Positions 1-7,955 of a stretch of 64,000 bases of DNA are shown here, piece after piece. Under the pieces are notes generated by a model, which did no database searches, was not told the origin of the DNA, and saw nothing but the letters and a program-made list of their open reading frames with translations. The translations under genes and the position numbers were made by a program. Position 1 is the first letter of the stretch. Every line of letters starts with the position of its first letter. Origin of the DNA: Methanothrix sp. (GTDB lineage: Archaea > Halobacteriota > Methanosarcinia > Methanotrichales > Methanotrichaceae); NCBI RefSeq assembly GCF_030055635.1, contig NZ_JASFYM010000010.1, forward strand, positions 1 through 64,000. The letters are read 5' to 3'.

Positions 1-60
1 GTGTACGCACCAAGGCAACGAGGTGCTCAGCCCGCGACCACTAACCGCCCGAGCAGCCGT
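1..60 (+). rRNA. 23S ribosomal RNA, 3' end (partial)
   Basis: The first ~60 bases resemble the conserved 3' terminus of archaeal large-subunit rRNA, including the stretch with GGCAACGAGGTG and the CCACTAACC block that corresponds to the terminal ACTAA segment of 23S. The rest of the gene lies upstream of the window. The exact mature end is uncertain by about 10 bases. It is followed on the same strand by tRNA-Cys and 5S rRNA, which supports assignment to an rRNA operon. Bases 61-108 look like spacer. Confidence 0.75.
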
Positions 61-108
61 CCCGCTGATCTCAGGCGAATTCTGGATCTGTAAAGCGCAT
101 ACACAAGC

Positions 109-193
109 GCCAAGGTGGCGGAGAGGCTACGCAAATGCCTGCAGAACCATAGCGGATAGCATTACCACTCCGGTTCGAATCCGGACCTTGGCT
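109..193 (+). tRNA. tRNA-Cys (GCA) with a 13-nt intron
   Basis: The acceptor stem is GCCAAGG (109-115) with CCTTGGC (186-192), and the discriminator is T193, as expected for tRNA-Cys. The T arm is TCCGG/CCGGA (169-185) around TTCGAAT. The anticodon stem is AATGC (134-138) with GCATT (159-163). They enclose 20 bases instead of 7, so an intron of 13 nt is inferred. A four-pair helix CTGC/GCGG flanked by three-base bulges AGA and ATA forms a bulge-helix-bulge that places the cuts after G144 and T157. Splicing then leaves the loop CTGCAGA with anticodon GCA (141-143) and the intron at the canonical 37/38 site. It sits between 23S and 5S. Confidence 0.93.
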
Positions 194-202
194 TCATAAG
201 AG

Positions 203-321
203 AGCGGCGGCCATAGCGGCGGGGAAACTCCTGAACCCATCCCGAACTCAGAAGATAAGCCCGCCCACGTCCTGCACTGTACTGAGGTGCGCGAGCCCTC
301 GGGAAATGCAGGTCGCTGCCA
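203..321 (+). rRNA. 5S ribosomal RNA
   Basis: The sequence contains the conserved 5S core CCCATCCCGAACTC and the loop that follows it. Helix I forms between 204-212 and 311-319 with two G-U pairs. The length of about 119-120 nt is normal for 5S. It lies 10 bases after tRNA-Cys on the same strand, so the three RNAs are probably one transcript. Ends are estimated from helix I. Confidence 0.93.
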
Positions 322-411
322 ACTCTCACTAAAATACTTTGAATTGCTCTCTTCGATTATTTTCGATGCGGAAAGGTTATCACTCATAAAGCCAGATTTA
401 CTCTGATTTTG

Positions 412-966
412 ATGTCCGGCTTTGTGAAATTCGACCCGCGCACGAGGCTTGTGCATCTTGAGGAGCACCTGCGCCGTATCCACAGAAACCTCCCCATAGA
501 GGAGGCCAGGATACAGCTTCTGAGATGCAGGCTAGTTGCCTACAAACTGATCGCAGAGATCAGAGATAGCAGGTACGATAAATCGTATGTGGACAGGCTC
601 ATGTCTGAGATATACGACAAGCTGAGCGAGATATCAGGATCCAGGCTCACAGATCCATACATGGATCCATGCGAGTCGCAGTATAAGATACTTGAGGAGC
701 TGAAGAGCTACAGGTACAGGGACCCGAACGAGCGCTTCATGAGGTTCGTGAGAGAGGAGTTCAGGGAGATATTCATCCCCACGCTTTTCCTTTTGACCTA
801 CCTCTGCAGGTCCGAGAAAAAATACACATGGGATGAGGTCAAATTGCAGCTCGATGGGATCATGCGCGATCTGCGTGTCGACGTTTCCTGGGATGAATGC
901 GAGGATGAGCTGAAGAGATACGCGAGGAAGGTCTTTCCTGTTCTGGATATTGCAGTGGCGGTGTGA
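412..966 (+). CDS. hypothetical protein, 184 aa
   Basis: This gene is not recognised. The product is rich in charged residues and appears mostly helical, with many Arg, Glu and Leu, and no signal peptide or membrane segment. Two Cys-containing stretches lie near the C-terminal half (LLTYLCRSEK and SWDECEDELKRY). ATG 412 is preferred over the TTG one codon earlier. No clear Shine-Dalgarno is seen. It follows the 5S gene by 90 bases and may use its own promoter there. Codon use matches the rest of the window, which argues for a real lineage-specific gene. No function is proposed. Confidence 0.7.
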   Translation: MSGFVKFDPRTRLVHLEEHLRRIHRNLPIEEARIQLLRCRLVAYKLIAEIRDSRYDKSYVDRLMSEIYDKLSEISGSRLTDPYMDPCESQYKILEELKSYRYRDPNERFMRFVREEFREIFIPTLFLLTYLCRSEKKYTWDEVKLQLDGIMRDLRVDVSWDECEDELKRYARKVFPVLDIAVAV

Positions 967-1017
967 TTGTATACACACAATAATTTCCCTCGTTCGTCGA
1001 CCACTCTCAATGCAATC

Positions 1018-1026
1018 TTTATATTA
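1018..1026 (+). promoter_or_regulatory. TATA box for the PRC-barrel/Thg1 pair
   Basis: TTTATATTA in an AT-rich island is a good archaeal TATA element. A start site about 25 bases on would fall near 1050. This favours a leaderless ATG at 1057 over the ATG at 1045. Confidence 0.5.
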
Positions 1027-1056
1027 TACATAATGTAGATAACAATGGCGATCTGC

Positions 1057-1323
1057 ATGGATGCAGAGATCTCATCGATACTGGGCCTGGAGGTCTACAC
1101 AGATCGTGGCGTATTTGTTGGCAAGGTGGAGGACGCTGTTCTGGATGCTGAGAACGGCACCCTGAGCGGCATAGCTGTCGGATCCCTAAACAGAGAGCTC
1201 TTCGATCTCAAGGGCAGGGGAATCATAGTGCCGTTCAGATGGATCACCGCGGTGGGAGATATAATCATAATGAGGCACACAAAGAGGGCCGTCGCGAATA
1301 AAGATGCACCTCCCAGAGAGTAG
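1057..1323 (+). CDS. PRC-barrel domain protein
   Basis: This small single-domain protein (88 aa from ATG 1057, 92 aa from ATG 1045) has the PRC-barrel pattern: a start like SSILGLEVYTDRGVFVGKV, the VLDAENGTLSGI turn, and a closing strand IIVPFRWITAVGDIIIM. PRC barrels are small beta-barrels found in photosynthetic reaction centre H subunits, RimM and many short archaeal proteins. The archaeal ones have no settled role and are often thought to be adaptor or RNA-associated modules. The stop codon is one base before the next gene's ATG, so the two are probably cotranscribed. Confidence 0.85.
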   Translation: MDAEISSILGLEVYTDRGVFVGKVEDAVLDAENGTLSGIAVGSLNRELFDLKGRGIIVPFRWITAVGDIIIMRHTKRAVANKDAPPRE

Positions 1324-1324
1324 C

Positions 1325-2011
1325 ATGACCAGAACAGGCTGCAGGAACGGGGCGATATTCTCAGAGCTTCGCGTTCGTTCCCCTTTTTTCGTCCGCGTTG
1401 ACGGCCGCGGGTTCGGGAGGATGCTCAGGGATTTCAGCAAGCCTTATGACCTTGGATTTGCACGATCGATCGTCTCCGCTGCAAGGTTGTTCATGGAGAG
1501 CTCCGGCCTTGCTCCGATCCTCACATACACATTCTCAGATGAGGTCAACCTTCTCTTTCTGGATGAGCCATTCAGGGGGAGGCTTGAGAAGCTCGACTCT
1601 GTCACAGCATCATACATCTCATCATCGCTCTCCATATCCCTCGGCAGAATTGTCTCGATGGACGCAAGGGTGATACCTGTCTGCAGGGATGAGATACTGT
1701 GCTATCTTCAGGAATCCCAGGCCGAAGCATGGCGGAACCACGTATTCTCCTACGGCTTCTACGCTCTTGTCGGTGAAGGTAAGAGCCATGCTGATGCTAT
1801 GGAGACCCTCCGCAACATGAGGGAGAGCGATATACATGAGATGCTCTTTCAGCGCGGCGTGAATCTCGCCAGGACCCCAGCCTGGGAAAGGCGAGGGGTC
1901 ATGATATACAGATCGAGCTCAGGCATCGTCGAGGACTGGGAACTCCCGCTCTTCACCACCGAGGACGGGCGCAGACTCCTGGAGGAGATACTGTCTCCAG
2001 AGGAGCAATGA
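1325..2011 (+). CDS. tRNA(His) guanylyltransferase family protein (Thg1-like)
   Basis: The product belongs to the Thg1/TLP family, which adds nucleotides in the 3'-5' direction to the 5' end of tRNA. The metal-binding motif FVRVDGRGFGRM is near the N-terminus, and the second acidic motif TFSDEVNLLF follows about 55 residues later, as in known members. The length of ~228 aa is normal. The start is taken as ATG 1325, just after the upstream stop and behind CCCAGAGAG; ATG 1304 would add seven residues and overlap the PRC-barrel gene. Archaeal members are thought to act mainly in template-dependent tRNA 5'-end repair, because many archaea encode G-1 of tRNA-His. Confidence 0.92.
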   Translation: MTRTGCRNGAIFSELRVRSPFFVRVDGRGFGRMLRDFSKPYDLGFARSIVSAARLFMESSGLAPILTYTFSDEVNLLFLDEPFRGRLEKLDSVTASYISSSLSISLGRIVSMDARVIPVCRDEILCYLQESQAEAWRNHVFSYGFYALVGEGKSHADAMETLRNMRESDIHEMLFQRGVNLARTPAWERRGVMIYRSSSGIVEDWELPLFTTEDGRRLLEEILSPEEQ

Positions 2012-2180
2012 CCCTAAAAATGAGTCGCCTTCGTACAAATGCAGAATGCTCACGCCGGTGATTTGGCGAATCGGCAACCTTGCAGAAAGAGGCGGAGGCA
2101 TTGCCCCGGTTGGGCTTAACAGAGTTGTTTCCTCTGAGGGGGCGCCAGCATGAGAGATGGTGAAAACACCCGGAGGCTCA

Positions 2181-2274
2181 TCTCCGCGAATTATTGGACT
2201 GAACCGGATTTTCGGTATCTTTGTAGCTTCCTTTTTCGTCATTCTCACCAACCGCTAATTCACATGGATGCGCC
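2181..2274. repeat. dispersed intergenic repeat, copy 1
   Basis: This block closely matches 19004-19097 in the same orientation. Shared words are CCGGATTTTCGG, TTTTTCGTCATTCTCAC, CCGCTAATTCA and TGGATG. It lies between the convergent Thg1-like and propeller genes. Bases 2040-2130 before it show weaker likeness to the copy at 42848. No coding frame is convincing, so it is treated as a noncoding repeat family. Confidence 0.7.
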
Positions 2275-2292
2275 ACACCCGGATAAAATACG

Positions 2293-2318
2293 CTCGCCAT
2301 GAGCGCGCTCATGGCGAG
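2293..2318 (-). terminator. perfect 26-bp palindrome at the 3' end of the propeller gene
   Basis: The two 13-base arms are exact reverse complements with no loop; each arm starts CTCGCCATGAGC. The minus-strand stop codon of the propeller gene lies inside it. Read on the minus strand it is followed by ATTTTAT, so it could act as a terminator or an mRNA end-stabilising hairpin. A protein-binding site is an alternative. Confidence 0.6.
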
Positions 2319-5300
2319 TAGCTGTCGTAGATGTAGATGTCCTTATCTCCGCTCCTGCTGTCCTCCCATACGATCTTCCTGCTACCTATGCGCGGCTTAG
2401 TCTGATCTCCAGGCGCTATGCATATCGGGATTTCCTTGCCCGTGGAGAGATCGAACGCGTAGATATCCCAGTCACCATTCCTCTTATCCTGCCAGACGAT
2501 CACGCCGCTCTCGATATCTGGATTCGTCTGATCGCCCGGATCAGATGTTATCCTGATCTCCTTGCTGTTGTTCGTGTCGAAGGCGTATATGTCCCAGTTG
2601 CCGTTCCTGTTGTCCTGGTACACTACGATGTATCCATCCGTAGCAGGGTTGATCTGATCTGCCGGATCTGTCGTCACAGGGCTCTTCTGCTGTCCCTTCC
2701 AGATGTAGACGTTCCAGTTTCCGTCCTTGTTATCCTGATAGACAGCGATCTCTCCTGCGCTTCTCGGGTTTGTTCCGCTCGGAGGTATCGCCTCCACAGG
2801 CTCTGTGCCTCCATAGACAAGCTTCTTGTAGAGCCTCCAGCCAGCGAAAGAGAGGTCCTGCCAGACGAGATACTTATCTCCGATCGATATAGGTGAGGGA
2901 GTGAAGAACTCAGCACCTGTGAGCTGTGATCTGTTAGCTGTTATCACATCGAATGTTCTGACCGCCCAGTTGTTGTGCTGCGGGTTCTGGCCGACCCATG
3001 CTATCACAGTTCCTCTTATGTCAGGGTACATATCGTAGAGCGGGCCTCCAGCCAGGGGGATCTCAACGTTCCTGAAGAGATCGTAGACGTAGATGTCAGG
3101 GTTACCTGTGCGGTTGTCCATCCAGACAACGAAGTTGCCGCTCACAGCGGGCATGCTCTGCTCACCCGGAGCTCTGCACACAACGCTTATCTGCCCCCCG
3201 AGGCTCTCGTATCTCGGTTTGCCCCTCGGCGCGTCCAGCCACACCAGCTTCTGATCCATGTCCGGCTTCATCTGTCCTGGCCCTGATGCGATCAGATCGT
3301 CCTTCCACGTCGTTATATCCAGCCTGCGGAGGGACCCATCCTCATCTACGTATGCTATGTACTTCCCTGAGACCGCTGGAGATGTCTGCATTCCAGGCCT
3401 CGGATACCTCTTGCTCCACTTCTTGTCGTATACGTAGTAGGCTATGTCGCCGGTGGCCCGATCCTCCCAGACGATCGTGTTTCCAGAGACGTCAGGGAAG
3501 ACCTGGTCCCCATCGCCTGTGAGCTTCGTCTCGTTGCCCGTCCTCAGATCGTATACGTATATATCCCAGTTGCCGTTTCTGTCATCCTGCCAGACGATCA
3601 GGCTCCCCGAGATCTTCGGGTACATCTGATTGCCCTGCCTGCGCAGCGGTTCTGTACTGCCATCGGAGATGTTGTAGAGCACAACATCCCACTCCCTTGA
3701 GGAGTTATCCATCCAGACGATTCTGTTCCCGGAGATATCTGCCCACACCTGATCGCCAGGGCCGGTCGCAACAGCTGTAACAGCTCCTGTTGTCAGGTTG
3801 ATCATGTACACATCTGAGCTGCCTGAGCGGTAATCCGACCAGACGACATTCTGGCCGGAGGCCCTCGGGTACAGCTGATCGCCGTCCGCTCTGACTATTG
3901 GAATCTCGGATCTCGTGAAGAAATCAAAGCCGTATATGTCCCAGTCGCCGCGCCTGTTATCCGACCACACCATAAGACTGCCATTTGTTGATGGGAAATC
4001 GGTGCTCAGCCACAGAAGTGGCTCCCAGAGCGGTGATCTCGCCCTTATCTGAGGCCTTCCAGAGCTGTCATCAGTCCAGACGATGTATTTATCGCTGAGG
4101 ATCTTGCTTGACGCTATGGGCTTCACCCTGTAGGGATCTCCCTTGCCGTCGCTAGGCGTCTGATACATCGGCAGCGTCGAGACCGGCACCTCTATGCCCT
4201 TCTCAAGGTCGTAGAGGTAAATGTCGGCCGCTCCGCCCCTCTCATCAAGCCATGCAACATACCTTCCGTAGACACAGGGCGCTCCCTGGTTGTAGCCGTT
4301 TGTGCATATCGGTGTCTCCCTGCCGGTCGTCAGGTTGTACGAGTAGATGTCCCAGTTCCTGATGCTCGCATTCGGAGCGTTCCTTCCATCAGCCCACACT
4401 ATCGTATCCCCGTGAATCCATGGCTGTACCTGGTTGGCAAGGTTTGTGCATATCGGTGTCTCCCTGCCGGTCGTCAGGTTGTACATGTAGATATCCCATT
4501 TCCCTGACCGCCTGTCAGCCCACACGATCCTGTCGCCTGATATCACGGGAGATAACAGCTGTGCTTGCTGCTGTGTCGTTATCTGTCTCTCGGATCCCTG
4601 GAGTATGTCATAGACGTAGATCTGATCGCTGCCAGTTCTGTTATCCATCCACACCACGTACCTGCCGTCGATCATCGGGTATCTCTGATCAGATGGGTCT
4701 TTGGAGAGCTGCCGCTCCTTCCCTGCCCGGAGATCATACAGAAACACATCCAGGTTTCCGTTTCTCATGTCTGTGTATATCACATAATCCCCGGAGATAT
4801 CGGGGCTGCTGTGGTCGATATCGTCATTTGTGATCCTGATCTCCTCTCCGGTCGTGAGGTTCATCATGTAAACCTGGTACCGCCCTGTCCTGTCATCCGT
4901 CCACACAACCCTGTCGCTGAAGATCGCAGGATTTGTGTGATTGTACATTCCCTGAGTCACAGGCAGATCCGGCAGTATAGTTCTATCCCACATGTAGATA
5001 TCCGGATCCTGGATCCCCTGCCTGTAGTCGGTCCACACAACACCTCTCTCGCTGATCGCCGGCTCCATCACAATGGGACCGCGGATCAGCGTTGCCTCCT
5101 CGCCAGTGTCAACATTGTAGAGAACTATCTCCGTCCCGTTGTTCTGCCAGGTGATGTTTCTCCCCCAGACAGATGGTGCTGTCTGGATTCCTGGGCGCGC
5201 CAGGACGGTCTCCCTCCCTGACGATAGATCAAAGAAAGCGACATCCATCTCGCCTGATCTGTTGTCGGCCCATGCGATTATATCCCCATCGATCGCGGGA

Positions 5301-5920
5301 AGCGTCTGGTCGCCAGATGCTGTGCAGATCGCCTTCTCAGATCCGCTTTTGATATCGTACATGTAGATGTCGAAGCTGCCGCTCCTCTCATCTGCCCAGA
5401 CCACCCGGCTGCCGCTCACCTTCGGGGTGATCTGGTCCTTCTGAGCCGATGTCACACGCTTCTGCTGGTTCGTCGAGAGATCCTTGAGGTATATGTTCCA
5501 GTCGCCATCCCTGTCGTCGCTCCATACCACCACATCGCCATCGATATCTGGATCTGTCTGGTTGCCGTTATCACCGCAGACGATCTGCTCGACTCTGTTC
5601 TTCACATCGTAGAGGTATATGTCGGCGTTGCCGCTTCGCATATCCTGCCACACTATTCTGTAGCCGGATACAGCGGGATTGATCTGTATGAATGGATCGA
5701 TGCAGACCCATCGCTCAGCGCCTATCTCGAGGTCGTACATGAAGATATCGAAGTTCCCGCTCCTGCCGTCTGCCCATACCACTATGTGTCCGTCGATATC
5801 AGGCTGCTCCTGCTCTGATCCCGTATAAACAGCAATCGGGCGATCCTTTCCAAGATCTGCACCGGATGCCGTGAACACGGTTGTGATGAAAATGATGAGA
5901 GCTATCGTTCTGCATATCAT
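2309..5920 (-). CDS. secreted giant beta-propeller repeat protein, 1203 aa
   Basis: An N-terminal signal peptide (MICRTIALIIFITTVFTASG) is followed by about 28 repeats of roughly 42 residues. The core of each is DIYxYDLxTGxE, then DQxxPxISGxxIVWxDxRxGxWD. This is the WD40-like/TolB-type pattern in which one repeat makes one propeller blade, so 28 blades could be four seven-bladed propellers. No C-terminal anchor or membrane segment is seen. The protein is expected outside the membrane, perhaps as a surface or matrix protein. Repeat 12 carries a short insertion and repeats 14, 19-21, 23 and 24 are degenerate. No enzymatic motif is visible. Confidence 0.88.
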   Translation of the reverse strand: MICRTIALIIFITTVFTASGADLGKDRPIAVYTGSEQEQPDIDGHIVVWADGRSGNFDIFMYDLEIGAERWVCIDPFIQINPAVSGYRIVWQDMRSGNADIYLYDVKNRVEQIVCGDNGNQTDPDIDGDVVVWSDDRDGDWNIYLKDLSTNQQKRVTSAQKDQITPKVSGSRVVWADERSGSFDIYMYDIKSGSEKAICTASGDQTLPAIDGDIIAWADNRSGEMDVAFFDLSSGRETVLARPGIQTAPSVWGRNITWQNNGTEIVLYNVDTGEEATLIRGPIVMEPAISERGVVWTDYRQGIQDPDIYMWDRTILPDLPVTQGMYNHTNPAIFSDRVVWTDDRTGRYQVYMMNLTTGEEIRITNDDIDHSSPDISGDYVIYTDMRNGNLDVFLYDLRAGKERQLSKDPSDQRYPMIDGRYVVWMDNRTGSDQIYVYDILQGSERQITTQQQAQLLSPVISGDRIVWADRRSGKWDIYMYNLTTGRETPICTNLANQVQPWIHGDTIVWADGRNAPNASIRNWDIYSYNLTTGRETPICTNGYNQGAPCVYGRYVAWLDERGGAADIYLYDLEKGIEVPVSTLPMYQTPSDGKGDPYRVKPIASSKILSDKYIVWTDDSSGRPQIRARSPLWEPLLWLSTDFPSTNGSLMVWSDNRRGDWDIYGFDFFTRSEIPIVRADGDQLYPRASGQNVVWSDYRSGSSDVYMINLTTGAVTAVATGPGDQVWADISGNRIVWMDNSSREWDVVLYNISDGSTEPLRRQGNQMYPKISGSLIVWQDDRNGNWDIYVYDLRTGNETKLTGDGDQVFPDVSGNTIVWEDRATGDIAYYVYDKKWSKRYPRPGMQTSPAVSGKYIAYVDEDGSLRRLDITTWKDDLIASGPGQMKPDMDQKLVWLDAPRGKPRYESLGGQISVVCRAPGEQSMPAVSGNFVVWMDNRTGNPDIYVYDLFRNVEIPLAGGPLYDMYPDIRGTVIAWVGQNPQHNNWAVRTFDVITANRSQLTGAEFFTPSPISIGDKYLVWQDLSFAGWRLYKKLVYGGTEPVEAIPPSGTNPRSAGEIAVYQDNKDGNWNVYIWKGQQKSPVTTDPADQINPATDGYIVVYQDNRNGNWDIYAFDTNNSKEIRITSDPGDQTNPDIESGVIVWQDKRNGDWDIYAFDLSTGKEIPICIAPGDQTKPRIGSRKIVWEDSRSGDKDIYIYDSYSP

Positions 5921-6025
5921 CTTGCATTCCTCATTCCACAGGCGATCAGTTCATTTTCCGTACAACTACATGAACCTATCTCGACATCTGTCGTTAATCG
6001 TTCTAGTACTAATCTCACATCAGAC

Positions 6026-6033
6026 TTAAATAA
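6026..6033 (+). promoter_or_regulatory. TATA box for enolase
   Basis: TTAAATAA lies about 39 bases before the enolase ATG. The expected start site near 6055 gives a very short leader. Confidence 0.5.
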
Positions 6034-6064
6034 CTCCCGCGCAGACTCCTGCCCGTGGTAATTT

Positions 6065-7327
6065 ATGTCACTGGAGATCGAGAAGATCCATGCGAGGGAG
6101 ATACTGGACTCTCGCGGTAATCCCACTGTGGAGGTTGATGTCTGGACATGCTGCGGGTTCGGAAGAGCAGCGGTGCCGTCAGGAGCATCCACAGGCACAT
6201 ACGAGGCGCTGGAGCTGAGGGATGGTGGAGACAGGTATGATGGAAAGGGCGTGCTGAAAGCTGTCAGGAACGTCAATGAGGTCATCGCGCCCAAGCTCAT
6301 CGGGCTGGATGTGATCGATCAGAGGGGTATCGATCAGATCATGATTGAGTTGGATGGTACACCGAACAAGTCGAATCTGGGCGCTAACGCGATACTCGGG
6401 GTCTCATTGGCGGTAGCAAAAGCCGCTGCTAGCTCTCTTGGAATTCCGCTCTACAGATACCTGGGCGGCGTCTCGGCCACGAGGCTGCCTGTGCCGTCAC
6501 TGAACGTGCTCAACGGTGGGAAGCATGCAGGAAACGATCTCTCCATACAGGAGTTCATGATAGAGCCGTGGGGCGCGGAGAGCTTCAGCGAGGCGCTGAG
6601 GATGGCAGCAGAGACGTACCACGCCCTGGGAAGGATCCTCAGGGGGAAATACGGCAATGTCGCAACAAACGTCGGATTCGAGGGCGGATACGCTCCTCCG
6701 ATATCGAAGACCAGAGACGCGCTCGATGCGATAATGGCCGCGCTGGACGTCACAGGGTACACAGAGGAGATCAAGCTCGGGATAGATTCTGCGGCCTCCA
6801 GCTTTTACCTGGACGGAGGCTATTCCATAGATGATAACAGGCTCTCGCCAGGGGAGCTGATAGATCTCTACGTGGATCTGGTGAGGACATATCCGATCGT
6901 GCTCATAGAGGACCCGTTCGAGGAGAACGCCTTCGAGGACTTCGCAGAGCTGACGAAGAAACTTCCAGACACGATAATAGTGGGCGATGATATCTACGTG
7001 ACGAACATGGCGAGGATCGAGAAGGGCATAAGGATGAGATCCACGAACGCTCTTCTCCTCAAGCTCAACCAGATCGGCACGGTCTCCGAGGCGTTTGATG
7101 CAGCCACGCTCGCATACAGGAACAGCTTCAAGGTGATGGTGAGCCACAGATCGGCTGAGACAGAGGACAGCGCCCTCGCAGATGTATCTGTGGCGATAGG
7201 CGCTGAGCTCATAAAGACAGGAGCCCCGGCAAGGAGCGAGCGGAACGCGAAGTACAACCAGCTCCTGAGAATCCAGGAGGCGCTCGGCAGCTCATCCAGC
7301 TACGCCGGCAGGAGGAGATGGAGCTGA
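6065..7327 (+). CDS. eno: enolase (phosphopyruvate hydratase)
   Basis: Enolase interconverts 2-phosphoglycerate and phosphoenolpyruvate in the cytosol. It serves mainly gluconeogenesis in an acetate-using methanogen. The family signatures are all present: AREILDSRGNPTVEVDV at the N-terminus, EGGYAPPI, the metal ligands in IEDPFEE and VGDDIYVTN, the catalytic Lys in LLKLNQIGT, and SHRSAETED near the C-terminus. The length of 420 aa is normal. It is divergent from the propeller gene, and its stop is followed by a short repeat element at 7351. Confidence 0.98.
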   Translation: MSLEIEKIHAREILDSRGNPTVEVDVWTCCGFGRAAVPSGASTGTYEALELRDGGDRYDGKGVLKAVRNVNEVIAPKLIGLDVIDQRGIDQIMIELDGTPNKSNLGANAILGVSLAVAKAAASSLGIPLYRYLGGVSATRLPVPSLNVLNGGKHAGNDLSIQEFMIEPWGAESFSEALRMAAETYHALGRILRGKYGNVATNVGFEGGYAPPISKTRDALDAIMAALDVTGYTEEIKLGIDSAASSFYLDGGYSIDDNRLSPGELIDLYVDLVRTYPIVLIEDPFEENAFEDFAELTKKLPDTIIVGDDIYVTNMARIEKGIRMRSTNALLLKLNQIGTVSEAFDAATLAYRNSFKVMVSHRSAETEDSALADVSVAIGAELIKTGAPARSERNAKYNQLLRIQEALGSSSSYAGRRRWS

Positions 7328-7350
7328 GATATATCTGTGGTAGATAGCAG

Positions 7351-7406
7351 CATGGCGCAACCTCCGGTCCTCAGGTCGGGAGAGGAGGTCACCCGGCCGG
7401 AGGGTT
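7351..7406 (+). repeat. 3'-end element, copy A (after enolase)
   Basis: GGCGCAACCTCC, then TCAGGTCGGGAGAGGAGGTCACC, closely matches 7885-7930. It can fold into a hairpin with arms CCTCCGG (7361-7367) and CCGGAGG (7397-7403). It lies just downstream of the enolase stop. Confidence 0.65.
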
Positions 7407-7412
7407 AGAAGA

Positions 7413-7421
7413 TTTTTATAC
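7413..7421 (+). promoter_or_regulatory. TATA box for the HIT gene
   Basis: TTTTTATAC lies 31-39 bases before the ATG at 7452, implying a nearly leaderless mRNA. Confidence 0.55.
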
Positions 7422-7451
7422 CACTTTTTCTTAAAATCTCACCGTGAAATA

Positions 7452-7877
7452 ATGACCGAGAGCTGTGTCTTTTGCAGAATCGTCAGTGGAGAGGAGCCGG
7501 CTCATATTATAGATGAGGACGAGCTCTCCATGGCGATACTGGACATCAACCCGCTCGCCAGAGGGCACTGTCTGGTGATACCGAAGCGTCATGTCCCGTG
7601 GTGGCATGATCTTGACGAGCAGGAGGTCTCAAGCCTCTTCAGGCTCGCACGCTCGGTATCTGAGAGGATCAAAAGAGCCTTCGGGCCGGATTTTGTGGCG
7701 ATGTATGCAAGGGGGAGGAGGATACCGCACACGCACATATTTCTCGTTCCAACATACAAGGGTGATCCAGTCGACAGGTTCTTCAACGCCCTTGAAGGAT
7801 TCCAGGAGTCATCGGCCATCCTGGCATCGCTAAGGAATGAGCTGAAGGAGACTGCCGAGACCCTGAGAAACGTGTGA
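7452..7877 (+). CDS. HIT family (histidine triad) protein
   Basis: HIT proteins are small nucleotide hydrolases or transferases. The start CVFCRIVSGEEPAHIIDED and the segment LDINPLARGHCLVIPKRH are typical. The triad near residue 97 reads PHTHIFLVP: the first His and the middle nucleophilic His are present, but the third position is Phe. The usual NxGxxAGQ approach to the triad is also replaced by MYARGRRI. The 141-residue length is normal. Activity may be altered rather than lost, because the nucleophile is kept. The substrate cannot be told from the sequence. Confidence 0.9.
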   Translation: MTESCVFCRIVSGEEPAHIIDEDELSMAILDINPLARGHCLVIPKRHVPWWHDLDEQEVSSLFRLARSVSERIKRAFGPDFVAMYARGRRIPHTHIFLVPTYKGDPVDRFFNALEGFQESSAILASLRNELKETAETLRNV

Positions 7878-7884
7878 TATAGAG

Positions 7885-7930
7885 TAACAGGGCGCAAGCT
7901 CCGCTCTTCAGGCCGGAGAGGAAGTCACCT
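7885..7930 (+). repeat. 3'-end element, copy B (after the HIT gene)
   Basis: AACAGGGCGCAAGCTCCG then CTCTTCAGGCCGGAGAGG starts eight bases after the HIT stop. CTCCG/CGGAG can pair (7899-7903 with 7914-7918). It matches copy A in core and in the trailing AAGTCACC. Confidence 0.65.
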
Positions 7931-7955
7931 GGATGGTGTGCTTCAGGGGGTCACA

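Noticed and set aside
4420-5366. Long open frames on the plus strand opposite the propeller gene
   Set aside because: They exist because the repeat unit is GC-rich and periodic; they lack start signals and any family resemblance, while the minus-strand frame is a clear secreted repeat protein.
2309-5920. Periodic repeats that could be mistaken for a CRISPR or tandem DNA array
   Set aside because: The repeats are diverged at DNA level and conserved at protein level as propeller blades.
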